From contig CALLDI010000001.1 in assembly GCA_937998355.1 (NCBI GenBank), positions 62,001-126,000 of the forward strand: a stretch of DNA of 64,000 bases, written 5' to 3'. The position numbers and the translations under genes are program-made. Below are positions 26,358-37,294 of this stretch, in pieces. The notes beneath the pieces are model-generated. The model was not told the DNA's origin and searched no databases. It saw only the letters and a program-made list of their open reading frames with translations. Every line of letters begins with the position of its first letter. Within the stretch, counting starts at the first letter, position 1. The DNA comes from an uncultured Eggerthella sp. (GTDB lineage: Bacteria; Actinomycetota; Coriobacteriia; Coriobacteriales; Eggerthellaceae).

Positions 26358-27608
26358 ATGGCAGATTCCATCCTTGCCGCACAAGACCCACAAGTCGCAA
26401 CTGCGATCGATCAGGAACTTCAGCGCGAGCGTTCTTGCGTTGAGCTGATCGCGTCGGAGAACTTCACTTCGCCTGCGGTCATGGAGGCGGTAGGAAGCGT
26501 GCTCACGAACAAGTACGCAGAAGGCTATCCTGGCAAGCGCTATTATGGCGGTTGCGAGAAGGTCGACATCGTCGAAGACCTTGCGCGCGATCGTGCAAAA
26601 GAGCTCTTCAAATGCGGATTCGCCAACGTGCAGCCTCACAGTGGCGCGAACGCCAATCTAGCTGCGTATGCTGCCACGGTGAATCTGGGCGATACGATCC
26701 TCGGTCTTTCGCTCGATCATGGCGGACATCTGACGCATGGTTCTCCGGTGAATTTCTCGGGCAAGGATTACAAGTTCGTCGCCTATGGCGTTCATCCTGA
26801 GACCGAACGCATCGATTACGACGAGATGGAACGTTTGGCCAAGGAATACAAGCCGAAGCTGATCGTGGGTGGCGCATCGGCCTATCCGCGCATCATCGAT
26901 TTCGAGCGCATGGCTGCGATCGCGCATGAAGTGGGCGCTTACCTCATGATCGACATGGCGCACATCGCAGGTCTGGTCGCAACGGGCGCGCACCCAAGCC
27001 CCATCCCGTATGCCGATATCGTCACGTCGACCAGTCATAAGACGCTGCGCGGTCCACGTGGTGGCTTCATCCTCACGAACGATGAAGAGCTCGCTACCAA
27101 GATCGATAAAGCGGTGTTCCCTGGTTCGCAGGGCGGCCCGCTCATGCACGTCATCGCTGGCAAGGCGGTCGCTTTCCAAGAGGCGCTCCAGCCGGAATAC
27201 GCGGTCTACATCGATAACGTCGTGAAGAATGCAGCAGCGCTCGGTAATGGCATGACCGACAGTGGCCTGCGTCTCGTTTCAGGTGGCACTGACAATCATC
27301 TGTGCTTGGTCGATCTGAATCCAGCCGACATCACGGGCAAGGATGCAGAAAAGGTGCTCGAGCGCGTCGGCCTTACCGTGAACAAGAACACCATCCCGAA
27401 CGAAACTCGTTCGCCCTTCGTCACGAGTGGCATCCGTGTCGGCTCTGCAGCGGGCACGACACGCGGCTTCGATGCCGACGAGTTCTATCGCATCGGCCAG
27501 CTGATCGCGGCAACGGTGTTCAACGCAGAAGACGGTGCGAAGCTCGCAGAGATCTCGACCGAGATCGAAGAGATGATCGCCGCACATCCGCTCTACTCGA
27601 ACTTGTAG
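26358..27608 (+). CDS. glyA: Serine hydroxymethyltransferase
   Basis: The 416-residue PLP enzyme converts serine and tetrahydrofolate to glycine and methylene-THF. It has ELIASENFTSPAVMEA, NKYAEGYPGKRYYGGCE, QPHSGANANLAAY, the PLP-lysine in VTSTSHKTLRGPRGG (about residue 223) and NTIPNETRSPFVTSGIRVG. Length is standard. AAGGAG lies 9 bp before the ATG. Methylene-THF supply fits with the nearby nucleotide genes upp and dCMP deaminase. Confidence 0.97.
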   Translation: MADSILAAQDPQVATAIDQELQRERSCVELIASENFTSPAVMEAVGSVLTNKYAEGYPGKRYYGGCEKVDIVEDLARDRAKELFKCGFANVQPHSGANANLAAYAATVNLGDTILGLSLDHGGHLTHGSPVNFSGKDYKFVAYGVHPETERIDYDEMERLAKEYKPKLIVGGASAYPRIIDFERMAAIAHEVGAYLMIDMAHIAGLVATGAHPSPIPYADIVTSTSHKTLRGPRGGFILTNDEELATKIDKAVFPGSQGGPLMHVIAGKAVAFQEALQPEYAVYIDNVVKNAAALGNGMTDSGLRLVSGGTDNHLCLVDLNPADITGKDAEKVLERVGLTVNKNTIPNETRSPFVTSGIRVGSAAGTTRGFDADEFYRIGQLIAATVFNAEDGAKLAEISTEIEEMIAAHPLYSNL

Positions 27609-27728
27609 GCACGAAGGCAGTGCGCATCTATGCGCGAACGAGCCAAGAGGGAGAAGGTCGTGAATCTCACCCATTTCCCTGTTCGCGCCTTCGGCGCTCA
27701 TGCGGTCACTGCCTCGATCCTATGAAGA

Positions 27729-27763
27729 GGTTCGATCTGTTCGATCGAACCTACTATATAAGA
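27729..27763. promoter_or_regulatory. Palindrome next to a -10-like box upstream of upp
   Basis: GGTTCGATC (27729-27737) and GATCGAACC (27743-27751) form a perfect 9-bp inverted repeat. An AT-rich TATATAAG follows at 27756-27763. The layout suits an operator or a small attenuator hairpin for upp. No PyrR-type binding sequence is recognised. Confidence 0.4.
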
Positions 27764-27824
27764 ATGTGCTCAGAGTGGATTCAAGGCCTTCTCCCTCTTA
27801 GCTCGATACGAAATAGAGGCGATC

Positions 27825-28490
27825 ATGATGCAGAAACAAGACGTAGCGAAGCAGTATGGCGACCGGTTGGTCGTGATCGATCATCCGCTCGTGAAGCATA
27901 AGCTCGCCGTGCTGCGCGATAAGACCACGCCGAGCAATGTCTTTCGCGAGGCGCTGCGCGAGATCGCGATGCTGGAGGCATATGAGGCGACACGTGCTCT
28001 TCCGACGAACGAGGTTGAGATCGAAACGCCCATCACCACGACCGTATGCGAGACCATCAAGGATCAAGAGCCGGTCATCGTTCCTATTCTGCGCGCGGGT
28101 CTTGCGATGCAGGATGCGTTCATGGACATGATCCCCACCGCGCCCATCGCTCATCTGGGCATGAATCGCAACGAAGAGACGCATGAGCCAGTCGAGTACT
28201 ATGCGAACATGCCCGTCTATATCGCCGAGCGCCCCGTGCTCTTGGTCGATCCGATGTTGGCCACGGGTGGCTCGATGGTCGCGGGCATCAAGGCGCTGCG
28301 CGATCGCGGCGTGAAGGATATCACGTGCGTGGTCATCGTCGCTGCGCCCGAAGGCGTCGAGCGCGTGCTCGAAGCCGATCCAGATGTGCGCATCTTCACG
28401 GCTGCCTTGGATGAAGGTCTCAACGAAGCAGCCTATATCGTTCCTGGATTGGGAGACGCGGGCGATCGCATCTTCAAGACGATCCAGTAA
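27825..28490 (+). CDS. upp: Uracil phosphoribosyltransferase
   Basis: At 221 residues, this enzyme salvages uracil with PRPP to make UMP. The PRPP-binding loop is VDPMLATGGSMVAGI (about residues 144-158). Other motifs are VIVPILRAGLAMQDA, HLGMNRNEETHEPVEYYANMP and the uracil-binding end YIVPGLGDAGDRIF. The start is one of two adjacent ATG codons. The next gene, dCMP deaminase, is also in pyrimidine metabolism. Confidence 0.96.
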   Translation: MMQKQDVAKQYGDRLVVIDHPLVKHKLAVLRDKTTPSNVFREALREIAMLEAYEATRALPTNEVEIETPITTTVCETIKDQEPVIVPILRAGLAMQDAFMDMIPTAPIAHLGMNRNEETHEPVEYYANMPVYIAERPVLLVDPMLATGGSMVAGIKALRDRGVKDITCVVIVAAPEGVERVLEADPDVRIFTAALDEGLNEAAYIVPGLGDAGDRIFKTIQ

Positions 28491-28564
28491 CCCGCAAGCG
28501 CCATGCCGTAGCCTCTTGCGCGGTCGCGTATACTTGAAGGAGCAGTACCGAAAAAGGAGCATCC

Positions 28565-29041
28565 ATGGAAGAGAACACGGGATCATTCGTCGATACACGT
28601 CCTTCGTGGGATGAATACTTCATGAAGCTCGCCGAAGAAGTGGCAACGCGCACGACGTGCTTGCGCCGTGCGGTCGGGGCGGTCATCGTGAAGGATCGCC
28701 GCATCCTCGCAACGGGCTATAACGGTGTTCCGACCGGGCTTCGTCATTGCGCCGAGACGGGTTGTTTGCGCGAACAGCTCGGCGTGCCTTCCGGTCAGCG
28801 TCACGAGATCTGCCGTGGCCTTCATGGTGAACAGAACGCCTTGCTCCAAGCTTCTCGTTATGGCATCAACATCGAAGGTTCTACTATATATGTGACCACG
28901 CAGCCGTGCGTAGTGTGCGCCAAGATGCTCATCAATGCGGGCATCGAAGAGATCGTCTACAAGAATCCTTATCCCGATGAATTGGCCATGGAGCTTCTCG
29001 AAGAATCGGGCATCAGACTGCGTGTATTCGACCAAGAATAA
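28565..29041 (+). CDS. Deoxycytidylate (dCMP) deaminase
   Basis: The 158-residue zinc enzyme deaminates dCMP to dUMP, the precursor of dTMP. It has the N-terminal RPSWDEYFMKLAEEVATRTTC, the zinc His and catalytic Glu in GLHGEQNALL, and the zinc Cys pair in TTQPCVVCAKMLINAG. The internal GYNGVPTGLRHC insertion is typical of dCMP deaminases (ComEB type) rather than cytidine deaminases. AAGGAGC lies before the ATG. Confidence 0.93.
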   Translation: MEENTGSFVDTRPSWDEYFMKLAEEVATRTTCLRRAVGAVIVKDRRILATGYNGVPTGLRHCAETGCLREQLGVPSGQRHEICRGLHGEQNALLQASRYGINIEGSTIYVTTQPCVVCAKMLINAGIEEIVYKNPYPDELAMELLEESGIRLRVFDQE

Positions 29042-29177
29042 CCTGAACACATTCATTTCACCACTTACCCTTGATTCGAGCATCTCATCGGAACTAATGA
29101 ACGACCTTTGGGCGGTTGGTTTATGCTTCATGGGGTTGAGAAGTGTGTAGTTTCTACAGATATTGAGAGTTGGTCGA

Positions 29178-29477
29178 ATGATCGCTGCAATCGTGTTAGG
29201 AATCGTAGCCGGTGTCGCCGGATTCATTCCTCTATTCGTTGCTCTAAGGCTTTCACGCAAGTCGACTTCGATGTCTCCACTCAATGCGGGTCTCTATGGC
29301 CTCGCAGGGTTCTTCGTCTCATTAGTGGTCGTAGCCATCGCGCTCATCGTGTGTGCGCTCGTAGCGCGCGGATCGGTCGTCCCGTTCGCCGTCGCAGAGA
29401 TCGTCACGCTCGTGGCTGTAACTTCTCTCTATGTGGTTTATAAAAACGTGCTTCAGAAAAAGCGCGTGAAGAAATAA
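29178..29477 (+). CDS. AtpI-like small membrane protein
   Basis: A 99-residue protein with three strongly hydrophobic segments (IAAIVLGIVAGVAGFIPLFV, AGLYGLAGFFVSLVVVAIALIVCALV, FAVAEIVTLVAVTSLYVVY) and a basic KKKRVKK tail. It stands directly before atpB, where atpI genes for Fo assembly usually lie. Sequence similarity to AtpI is not obvious by eye, so the call rests on position and topology. A TTG 15 bases upstream is an alternative start. Confidence 0.6.
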   Translation: MIAAIVLGIVAGVAGFIPLFVALRLSRKSTSMSPLNAGLYGLAGFFVSLVVVAIALIVCALVARGSVVPFAVAEIVTLVAVTSLYVVYKNVLQKKRVKK

Positions 29478-29500
29478 GTACGGAAAGGTAAGGAATCTCA

Positions 29501-30289
29501 ATGGGTGAAGCATTGGCGAAATTCGTCGAGGAGGCACAAGGCTTATATGCCAACTTCGAATCGACGACGCTCTTTTCCATTGGCGGGTGGCAGATCTCGC
29601 AGTACACGCTGTACATGTTCATCGCGCTCGCAGTGGTCCTGCTGGTAGTGCTCATCGGCGCTCGCAAGCTGGAGTTCATTCCTCATAAGAAGTTCACGGC
29701 CATCCTCGAATATGGTTACGACTTCATCTCCAACAGTGTTGGCGCGGATGTTATCGGTGAAGGCTACAAGAAGCACATTCCTTTCCTGTGCACGCTGTTC
29801 TTCTTCATCCTGTTCGCGAACGTGATCGGCCTGATCCCGGGTGCGAAAGCAGCGACGGGCACCATATCCATCACCTGGGCGCTCGCGTTGGTGTCGTTCG
29901 TCTACTTCAACTTCTACGGCTTCAAGCAGCTCGGCTTCTTCAAGTACATGAAGAGCTTCGCTCCGCACGGAGTTCCCGGTCCGATGATCCCGGTCATCTG
30001 GTTCCTCGAGTTCGTTTCGATGGTTATTCGCGTCCTTACGCTGGCCGTCCGTCTTTATGGCAATATGCTGGCAGGCCATATGATCCTGGCCGTGTTCTCG
30101 CTCGCCACCACCATCTTCCTGCAGACCGCGGTCTTCAGCATGGATCTGGTCGTCGGCATCCCGGCTATCGCCTGGTTCTTCCTGCTCTTCTTCATGTATG
30201 CGCTCGAAACGCTGGTCGCATTCTTGCAGGCATACGTATTCACCATCTTGTCCTCGTCCTACATCGGCATGGCCATCCATCCTCACTAG
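29501..30289 (+). CDS. atpB: ATP synthase Fo subunit a
   Basis: The 262-residue membrane subunit forms the proton channel with the c-ring. The essential Arg lies in LAVRLYGNMLAGHM (about residue 184), and the C-terminal helix carries ETLVAFLQAYVFTILSSSYI. About five to six transmembrane helices are seen. It opens the core operon atpB-E-F-H-A-G-D-C; AAGGTAAGG lies upstream of the ATG. Confidence 0.96.
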   Translation: MGEALAKFVEEAQGLYANFESTTLFSIGGWQISQYTLYMFIALAVVLLVVLIGARKLEFIPHKKFTAILEYGYDFISNSVGADVIGEGYKKHIPFLCTLFFFILFANVIGLIPGAKAATGTISITWALALVSFVYFNFYGFKQLGFFKYMKSFAPHGVPGPMIPVIWFLEFVSMVIRVLTLAVRLYGNMLAGHMILAVFSLATTIFLQTAVFSMDLVVGIPAIAWFFLLFFMYALETLVAFLQAYVFTILSSSYIGMAIHPH

Positions 30290-30468
30290 GAAGAAGACGA
30301 GCGCAGCTTCGAGGGCTCAAGCCCTTGCCTGTTGAACTTCGGTTCTGAGGCGCGCTTTCAAGAACAGGCGAACTGATCGTGGTATTCAGCTGGTACGAAA
30401 AGAAATGACAGCTGGAAGTATTAGACGTGAATGAAGAAATAGGTCTTCATTCAACAAAGGAGGTAATT
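30290..30468 (+). other. Structured atpB-atpE intercistronic region
   Basis: This 179-bp gap is much longer than the other atp gaps. It holds GGGCTCAAGCCC and a CCTGTT/AACAGG pair (near 30327-30370) that can fold, then AAAGGAGG directly before the atpE GTG. Extra structure and a strong ribosome site ahead of the c subunit fit its need for 8-15 copies per enzyme. A mRNA processing site or internal promoter is also possible. Confidence 0.45.
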
Positions 30469-30687
30469 GTGGAACTCACTATTGTTCTCGCAGCACTCAA
30501 GGTCGTAGGCTATGGCCTCGCAGCTATCGGTCCTGGTATCGGTATCGGCATCGCTACCTACGGTTTGTGCGTCTCTGCTGCTCGTCAGCCTGAAATGAAG
30601 GGTCAGCTCATGGGCTACTTCTTCATCGGTGCTGCAATGTCCGAGGCGTTGGCACTGCTCGGCTTGGTTCTCTTCTTCATCGGTTAG
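30469..30687 (+). CDS. atpE: ATP synthase Fo subunit c
   Basis: The 72-residue hairpin protein has two membrane helices joined by the polar loop ARQPEMKG. The first has the glycine-rich GPGIGIGIATYG and the second the ion-binding Glu in AAMSEALALLGLVLFF (about residue 58). The Gln and Ser/Thr partners typical of Na+ rings are not seen, so proton coupling is likely. The GTG at 30469 follows AAAGGAGG at ideal spacing; an in-frame ATG at 30427 would add 14 residues across the ribosome site. Confidence 0.94.
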   Translation: MELTIVLAALKVVGYGLAAIGPGIGIGIATYGLCVSAARQPEMKGQLMGYFFIGAAMSEALALLGLVLFFIG

Positions 30688-30739
30688 AAGTCACCTACTA
30701 GGTACGTAATTTCCGATCGATAAGAAGGAGGCAAGCGAA

Positions 30740-31351
30740 TTGAACGCAACTGTAAGCAAATATGTACGCAACTGCATGAGCGGCTTCGTCGCCCTGCTCG
30801 GTGCGTCCGCAATTTGCCCTCTGCCTGCATTCGCTGCTGAAGAGAGCGAGGGAATCGGTGCGATTCTTCCTCACATGGACGAATTCATCCCCATGCTCGT
30901 CGCCTTCATCATCTTGTGGATCATTCTCGCTAAGTTCGGTTGGCCGCTGTTCGACCGCATGATCACGAAGCGCGAAGAGACCATCAAGAACTCTCTGGAG
31001 AAGTCTGAAGAGGCTCGCCAGGAAAGCGAACGTTTGCTGGCAGAATACCGCGAACAGCTTGAGGGCGCTAAGACCCAAGCTCAGCAAATGCTCAATAATG
31101 CTCGTCAATCCTGTGAAGCGATGGAGTCTGAGATGAAAGCGAAGGCTCAAGCTGAAGCCGCCGCTATCGTCGCCAAGGCGAAGGTCGCTATCGAGGCTGA
31201 GAAGCAAACGGCGATCAGCGAACTGCAGTCCTCTGTGGTCGATCTGTCCGTTGACGTTGCTACGCGTGTAATCGGCGAAGACTTCAGCGACGAAGAGCAT
31301 CGCAAGCTCATCGAGCGCTACGTGAAAGAGGCAGGTAGTCTAAATGCCTAA
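30740..31351 (+). CDS. atpF: ATP synthase Fo subunit b, with N-terminal signal-like segment
   Basis: The 203-residue subunit has the usual single membrane helix (MLVAFIILWIILAKFGWPLFDRMI, about residues 51-74) and a long charged coiled coil. Ahead of it is an unusual extra hydrophobic N-terminus ending in CPLPAFAAEESEG, which looks like a cleavable signal peptide (about residues 1-33). The start is TTG at 30740, supported by AAGGAGG. The gene overlaps atpH by 8 bp. Confidence 0.93.
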   Translation: MNATVSKYVRNCMSGFVALLGASAICPLPAFAAEESEGIGAILPHMDEFIPMLVAFIILWIILAKFGWPLFDRMITKREETIKNSLEKSEEARQESERLLAEYREQLEGAKTQAQQMLNNARQSCEAMESEMKAKAQAEAAAIVAKAKVAIEAEKQTAISELQSSVVDLSVDVATRVIGEDFSDEEHRKLIERYVKEAGSLNA

Positions 31352-31918
31352 TCGTCACGTCATCAATGAAATAATTGCAGCCTATGCTAACGCTGCTCTC
31401 GACGGTGCTTATGCTGCCGGCGGACGAGATGCTGTCGTTGAGGTTCGCAACCAATTGATCCAGATCCTGGAATTCATGTCCACCAACATCAAGCTTCGTC
31501 TTTCTTTGGACGACGAGGTCTACAGCCCTGAACAGCGTGCCGAGATCGCACGCAACGTGTTCGAAGGCTACAACCCGATCCTGGTCGAGCTTCTGGTGGT
31601 AATGGCTTCTCGCGGCGATGTCGAAAAGCTTCGCCGAGTCTATGCGGACTATGAGAACCTCATCGTTTCCAAGCTCGATTTCAATGTTGTTGATGTAACG
31701 ACGGTTGTTGATCTTGATGACAACTTGCGAACTGTAATTACTAACAAGATTCAAGCCGACCTGGGAAGGGACTGCGTGCTCGTCGAGCATAAGGATCCTT
31801 CCATCATGGGTGGCATCGTCATGTCCACGATGGGCAACTACATCGACGCGAGCCTTCGTTCGCAGTTCGATAGGGCGCGCATCGTGCTGAAAGAAAAGAC
31901 AGATGGAGGTGAATGCTA

Positions 31919-31919
<1 letters not shown>
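31344..31919 (+). CDS. atpH: ATP synthase F1 subunit delta
   Basis: The 191-residue peripheral-stalk subunit has an N-terminal helical part (IIAAYANAALDGAYAAGG) and the C-terminal signature in VLVEHKDPSIMGGIVMSTMGNYIDASLRSQFDRAR. Position between atpF and atpA is standard. Its TAG overlaps the atpA GTG by one base. Confidence 0.93.
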
Positions 31920-33478
<1,559 letters not shown>

Positions 33479-33489
33479 GGAAGGCACTC

Positions 33490-34407
33490 ATGGCAAACCT
33501 TCACGACATCGAAAGGCGCATCAACTCCGTCGAGTCGACGAAGCAGATCACGCGTACCATGCAGATGGTCGCGGCAGCGAAGATCCGTCACTCTACCGAA
33601 CGTGTAGAGCATGCGACTCCCTATCGTAATGCGATGTACGAGTTGCTCTCGAATCTCTCGCTTCTAGGAGAGACGAATGCTGTCCTCACCAAGCCTCATG
33701 ATGAGATCAAGAACACGCTCATCATCGCGGTCACTTCTGACCGTGGCTTGGCTGGCGGCTTCAACTCCAGCGTTCTGCGTCGTGCCGATAAGATCATGAA
33801 GGAATGCAAGGCAGAGGGTAAGAACGTTACGGTCGCTGCGTGCGGCAAGAAGGCTATCGCCTACTTCAAATATCGCAACGCCGACACCGTTCTGGCTTTC
33901 AGGGACCTTTCGGCCGATCCTCGTGTCGAGGAATCCGATACCCTGACCGACTACTGCATCGAAAAGTACACCGCGGGCGAACTCGACGAAGTGCTCGTCT
34001 TGTACAACCACTCGAAGAACGCCGCGGAACAGCAGTTGGTCGAAGAGATCTTGCTGCCGATCAACCTGGCATCATTCAGACCTGAAGGGGCTGTCTTCAA
34101 CTACGGTGCTATCACCGAAACGGACCAAGACAACCCCGATCTTCAGGGCTCGTTCGAATATGAGCCTGACGAGACCGAGGTTCTGGACCAGTTGTTGCCA
34201 GAATACATGGCAGGTTACCTGTTCTATGTATTGATCGACTCGGCTGCAGCCGAACAGGCTGCTCGTCGTAATGCTATGAAGAATGCGACGGATAACGCCA
34301 ACGAAATGATTGAAACGCTCAATCGTGTTTATAACCGTGTACGTCAAGGCGCGATCACCACAGAACTCAACGAGATCGTTGGTGGCGCCGAAGCTTTGGA
34401 GGACTAA
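33490..34407 (+). CDS. atpG: ATP synthase F1 subunit gamma
   Basis: The 305-residue rotor shaft starts ANLHDIERRINSVESTKQITRTMQMVAAAKI and ends with ATDNANEMIETLNRVYNRVRQGAITTELNEIVGGAEAL, the two coiled-coil helices of gamma. The stop codon shares its last base with the first base of the atpD ATG (TAATG). Confidence 0.97.
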   Translation: MANLHDIERRINSVESTKQITRTMQMVAAAKIRHSTERVEHATPYRNAMYELLSNLSLLGETNAVLTKPHDEIKNTLIIAVTSDRGLAGGFNSSVLRRADKIMKECKAEGKNVTVAACGKKAIAYFKYRNADTVLAFRDLSADPRVEESDTLTDYCIEKYTAGELDEVLVLYNHSKNAAEQQLVEEILLPINLASFRPEGAVFNYGAITETDQDNPDLQGSFEYEPDETEVLDQLLPEYMAGYLFYVLIDSAAAEQAARRNAMKNATDNANEMIETLNRVYNRVRQGAITTELNEIVGGAEALED

Positions 34408-35849
34408 TGGCTGAAGAAACGAATAATGCACCTGCAGCCAAGGGTGGTATCGGACATATCGTCCGTGTCGTCGGTCCTGTTGTTGATGTTGAGTTCGCTC
34501 CGAGCGAAATGCCCGCGATCTATAACGCGCTTCACATCGATGCCGACACCCCCATCGGTCACGTCAAATTGGTCTTGGAGGTCCAGATGCACCTCCCAGG
34601 CGATTTGGTCCGTGCAGTTGCGATGTCGTCTACGGACGGCTTGACACGCGGCCTTGAAGTTCAGGACACTGGCGCACCTATGATGATGCCCGTTGGTCCT
34701 GAGACGCTTGGTCGTATTTGGAACGTAGTGGGCGAGCCGGTCGACGGCAAGCCGATGCCCGACGTCAAGGAATGGATGCCCATCCATCGTCCGGCACCTG
34801 CTTACGATGAGCTCACTACCACGACGGAGATCTTCGAGACCGGCATCAAGGCGATCGACCTGATCGAGCCCTTCATCAAGGGTGGTAAGACGGGCCTGTT
34901 CGGCGGTGCTGGTGTTGGTAAGACCGTTATCATCCAGGAACTCATCAACAACCTCGCTCAGGAGCATGGTGGTACTTCGGTATTCACCGGCGTAGGCGAG
35001 CGTACTCGTGAGGGTACCGACCTGTTCATCGAGATGAGCGATTCTGGCGTCATCAACAAGACCTGCTTGGTCTATGGTCAGATGAACGAGCCTCCTGGAG
35101 CACGTCTTCGCGTCGGCCTCGCTGGCCTGACCGAGGCAGAGTATTTCCGCGATCAGGGTCAGGACGTTCTGTTGTTCGTCGACAACATCTTCCGCTTCAC
35201 CCAGGCTGGTTCTGAGGTATCCGCACTGCTTGGCCGTATGCCTTCCGCAGTAGGTTATCAGCCCACCCTGGCGACTGAGATGGGCGAACTTCAGGAGCGC
35301 ATCACGTCTACCAAGACGGGCTCCATCACGTCCGTACAGGCTGTCTACGTTCCCGCGGACGACCTTACCGACCCCGCTCCTGCAACCACGTTCACCCACC
35401 TGGATGCGAAGACCGTTCTTTCGCGTTCCATCGCTGAACTGGGCATCTATCCTGCGGTCGACCCGCTGGAGTCCACCTCTCGCGCGCTCGATCCCGACAT
35501 CGTCGGTGAAGAGCACTATCGCGTTGCGATCGGCGTTCAGGAGATCCTGCAGCAGTACAAGGACCTGCAGGACATCATCGCGATCCTCGGTATGGACGAG
35601 CTCTCTGAAGAGCAGAAGATCATCGTCAACCGCGCTCGTAAGGTCCAGCAGTTCCTCGGTCAGAACTTCCACGTTGCGAAGCAGTTCACTGGCCAGGACG
35701 GTTCTTACGTCAAGCTGGAGGACACCATTCGTTCGTTCGACGAGATCCTGAAGGGCAACTGCGATGAGATCCCTGAGCAGTGCTTCCGTATGAAGGGCGG
35801 CATCGACGAGGTCTACGCGGCTTACGAGCAGCTCAAGAACGAGGAGTAA
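34407..35849 (+). CDS. atpD: ATP synthase F1 subunit beta
   Basis: The 480-residue catalytic subunit has the P-loop GGAGVGKTV (about residues 167-175), the catalytic Glu in GVGERTREG, the VLLFVDNIFRFTQAGSEVSALLGRMPSAVGYQPTLA block (given as a span, about 251-286) and the DELSEEQK motif near the C-terminus. All key residues are present. The start overlaps the atpG stop. Confidence 0.98.
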   Translation: MAEETNNAPAAKGGIGHIVRVVGPVVDVEFAPSEMPAIYNALHIDADTPIGHVKLVLEVQMHLPGDLVRAVAMSSTDGLTRGLEVQDTGAPMMMPVGPETLGRIWNVVGEPVDGKPMPDVKEWMPIHRPAPAYDELTTTTEIFETGIKAIDLIEPFIKGGKTGLFGGAGVGKTVIIQELINNLAQEHGGTSVFTGVGERTREGTDLFIEMSDSGVINKTCLVYGQMNEPPGARLRVGLAGLTEAEYFRDQGQDVLLFVDNIFRFTQAGSEVSALLGRMPSAVGYQPTLATEMGELQERITSTKTGSITSVQAVYVPADDLTDPAPATTFTHLDAKTVLSRSIAELGIYPAVDPLESTSRALDPDIVGEEHYRVAIGVQEILQQYKDLQDIIAILGMDELSEEQKIIVNRARKVQQFLGQNFHVAKQFTGQDGSYVKLEDTIRSFDEILKGNCDEIPEQCFRMKGGIDEVYAAYEQLKNEE

Positions 35850-35851
35850 TC

Positions 35852-36280
35852 ATGTCCGAAATTATCTGTGATGTTGTAGCAAAGAACCAGGTGCTCTACT
35901 CCGGCTCTCTCTACTCCGTTATGGTTCCTGGCTCCGAAGGCGAGCTGGGCATCATGGCGAATCACGAGCCTTTCGTCTCCGCACTGAAGGATGGCGTCAT
36001 CTGGGCTCGCACCAAGCAAGAGGGCGGAACCACTCTGAGCGCTGCCATCATGGGTGGTTATGTTCAGGTTCTCGGTGAGCGCGTTATCGTTCTCTGCGAC
36101 AAGACCCGAGCTCTCAACCGTATCAACGTTGATAAGCTCAACAAGGAAATCCCAGCTCTCGAAGAGCGCATCGCGAATCTCTCCGAGGAAAGCGTCATTT
36201 CCCGATCCGTTTTGACTCGTAAGTTGCGCTGGTGCAAGGTGCAGCTTGCGGCCAAGGAAAAAGAGGATCAGTACGTCTAA
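35852..36280 (+). CDS. atpC: ATP synthase F1 subunit epsilon
   Basis: The 142-residue subunit has the N-terminal beta-barrel (VPGSEGELGIMANHEPFVSAL, GGYVQVLGERVIVLCD) and a helical C-terminal hairpin. The ATG at 35852 is 2 bp after the atpD stop, with GAGGAG in the end of atpD. It is the last gene of the operon and is followed by a terminator. Confidence 0.95.
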   Translation: MSEIICDVVAKNQVLYSGSLYSVMVPGSEGELGIMANHEPFVSALKDGVIWARTKQEGGTTLSAAIMGGYVQVLGERVIVLCDKTRALNRINVDKLNKEIPALEERIANLSEESVISRSVLTRKLRWCKVQLAAKEKEDQYV

Positions 36281-36306
36281 TCTGGTTCTCGAATTCGTAC
36301 CAGCAA

Positions 36307-36340
36307 AAAAGGGCTCTCCCGAAAGGGAGGGCCCTTTTGC
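36307..36340 (+). terminator. Terminator of the atp operon
   Basis: AAAAGGGCTCTCCC (36307-36320) pairs with GGGAGGGCCCTTTT (36325-36338) around GAAA with one G-U pair. It is near-symmetrical, so it may also stop the convergent tetR transcript. Confidence 0.9.
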
Positions 36341-36364
36341 TGTGTTGTGCTGTGTGCGCTTTTG

Positions 36365-37033
36365 CTAGATGAGCGCGCCTTCAACGGGCGTGAGCGCAGG
36401 AACGTCGAATGATGCAGTGGGATCGGTGGCGATGGTGTGAAGATAGTCTTGAAGCATCGAGTCTGCTTGATAAGCAAGATCGATGCGGCCTTCGAAAGCG
36501 CACCAGTAATAGATGCTGCCCGTGATGATGATGGCGATGCGCAGCAGGACTTCGTTCACGTTGACCGTATCGAGGATCTCGCTTGCTGCGATGCCTTCTT
36601 CGACATCCTGACGCACGCGACCGAGCACGAGCTCGTCTTCGGCTTCACGCTCGAGGAAGTTGAAGACCGGATTGTTGATGGATGAATAGAGGCCTGAGAT
36701 GAACTCGAGGCCCGTCTCCAAGACGCAATCGATATAGAAGCGGTAGATGAGGATGATGCGTTCGAGCGAGGTGTGGCCGAGCGCGAGCTCTTCCGCCTTT
36801 TGCTTGTAGGACGTGAAGACATTGCGCAGATAATAGGCGACCAGATCGTCCTTGCCGTCGAATAGATTATAGAAGCTTCCCGTCGAGATGCCCGCCTCGT
36901 CGCAGATGTTGCGAATAGTGAGGTAACGCATGCCGTATTGGTTCACGAGGGAAATAGCGGTCTCGAGCAGTTTTTCGCGCGTGACTTGTGCATGAGTTTC
37001 TTGGGCGGAAATGAATCTATTCTTTGGGGCCAT
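36365..37033 (-). CDS. TetR-family transcriptional regulator
   Basis: The 222-residue repressor-type protein has the TetR helix-turn-helix at about residues 18-65: TREKLLETAISLVNQYGM, then LTIRNICDEAGISTGSFYNLF and DKDDL-like GKDDLVAYYL. The C-terminal ligand domain is helical with no clear signature. Neighbours do not reveal its target; the nearest is a divergent Usp gene 260 bp away, and its own AT-rich upstream region is a likely site. AAGGA precedes the ATG. Confidence 0.88.
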   Translation of the reverse strand: MAPKNRFISAQETHAQVTREKLLETAISLVNQYGMRYLTIRNICDEAGISTGSFYNLFDGKDDLVAYYLRNVFTSYKQKAEELALGHTSLERIILIYRFYIDCVLETGLEFISGLYSSINNPVFNFLEREAEDELVLGRVRQDVEEGIAASEILDTVNVNEVLLRIAIIITGSIYYWCAFEGRIDLAYQADSMLQDYLHTIATDPTASFDVPALTPVEGALI

Positions 37034-37294
37034 AGAAAATCCTTATCTCGTTTGCCCAGTTCATAGCCTTATAGTAGCAAACGAACATGAAAAAGAGCCC
37101 TCAATGCGCAGGATAAATATATATAGTTTTTTGCAATACGGCCCACTTCGTTACAAGATGGTGAATGCTGCGCAAATCCTCTCAAGAATGATAGACTTAT
37201 GGTGTGCTGGAGTTCAGGGGAGAACAAGGCATTTCAAAAGGGGTTTCGCTGACAGCTCTGGGTCAGCTTTCAAGAGAAGGAAAAGGTGGATCAA

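Noticed and set aside
34404..35672. 422-codon minus-strand frame opposite atpD
   Set aside because: It is a shadow of a strongly conserved gene; the same effect explains long frames opposite leuS (2716-3975) and eno (11032-12018).
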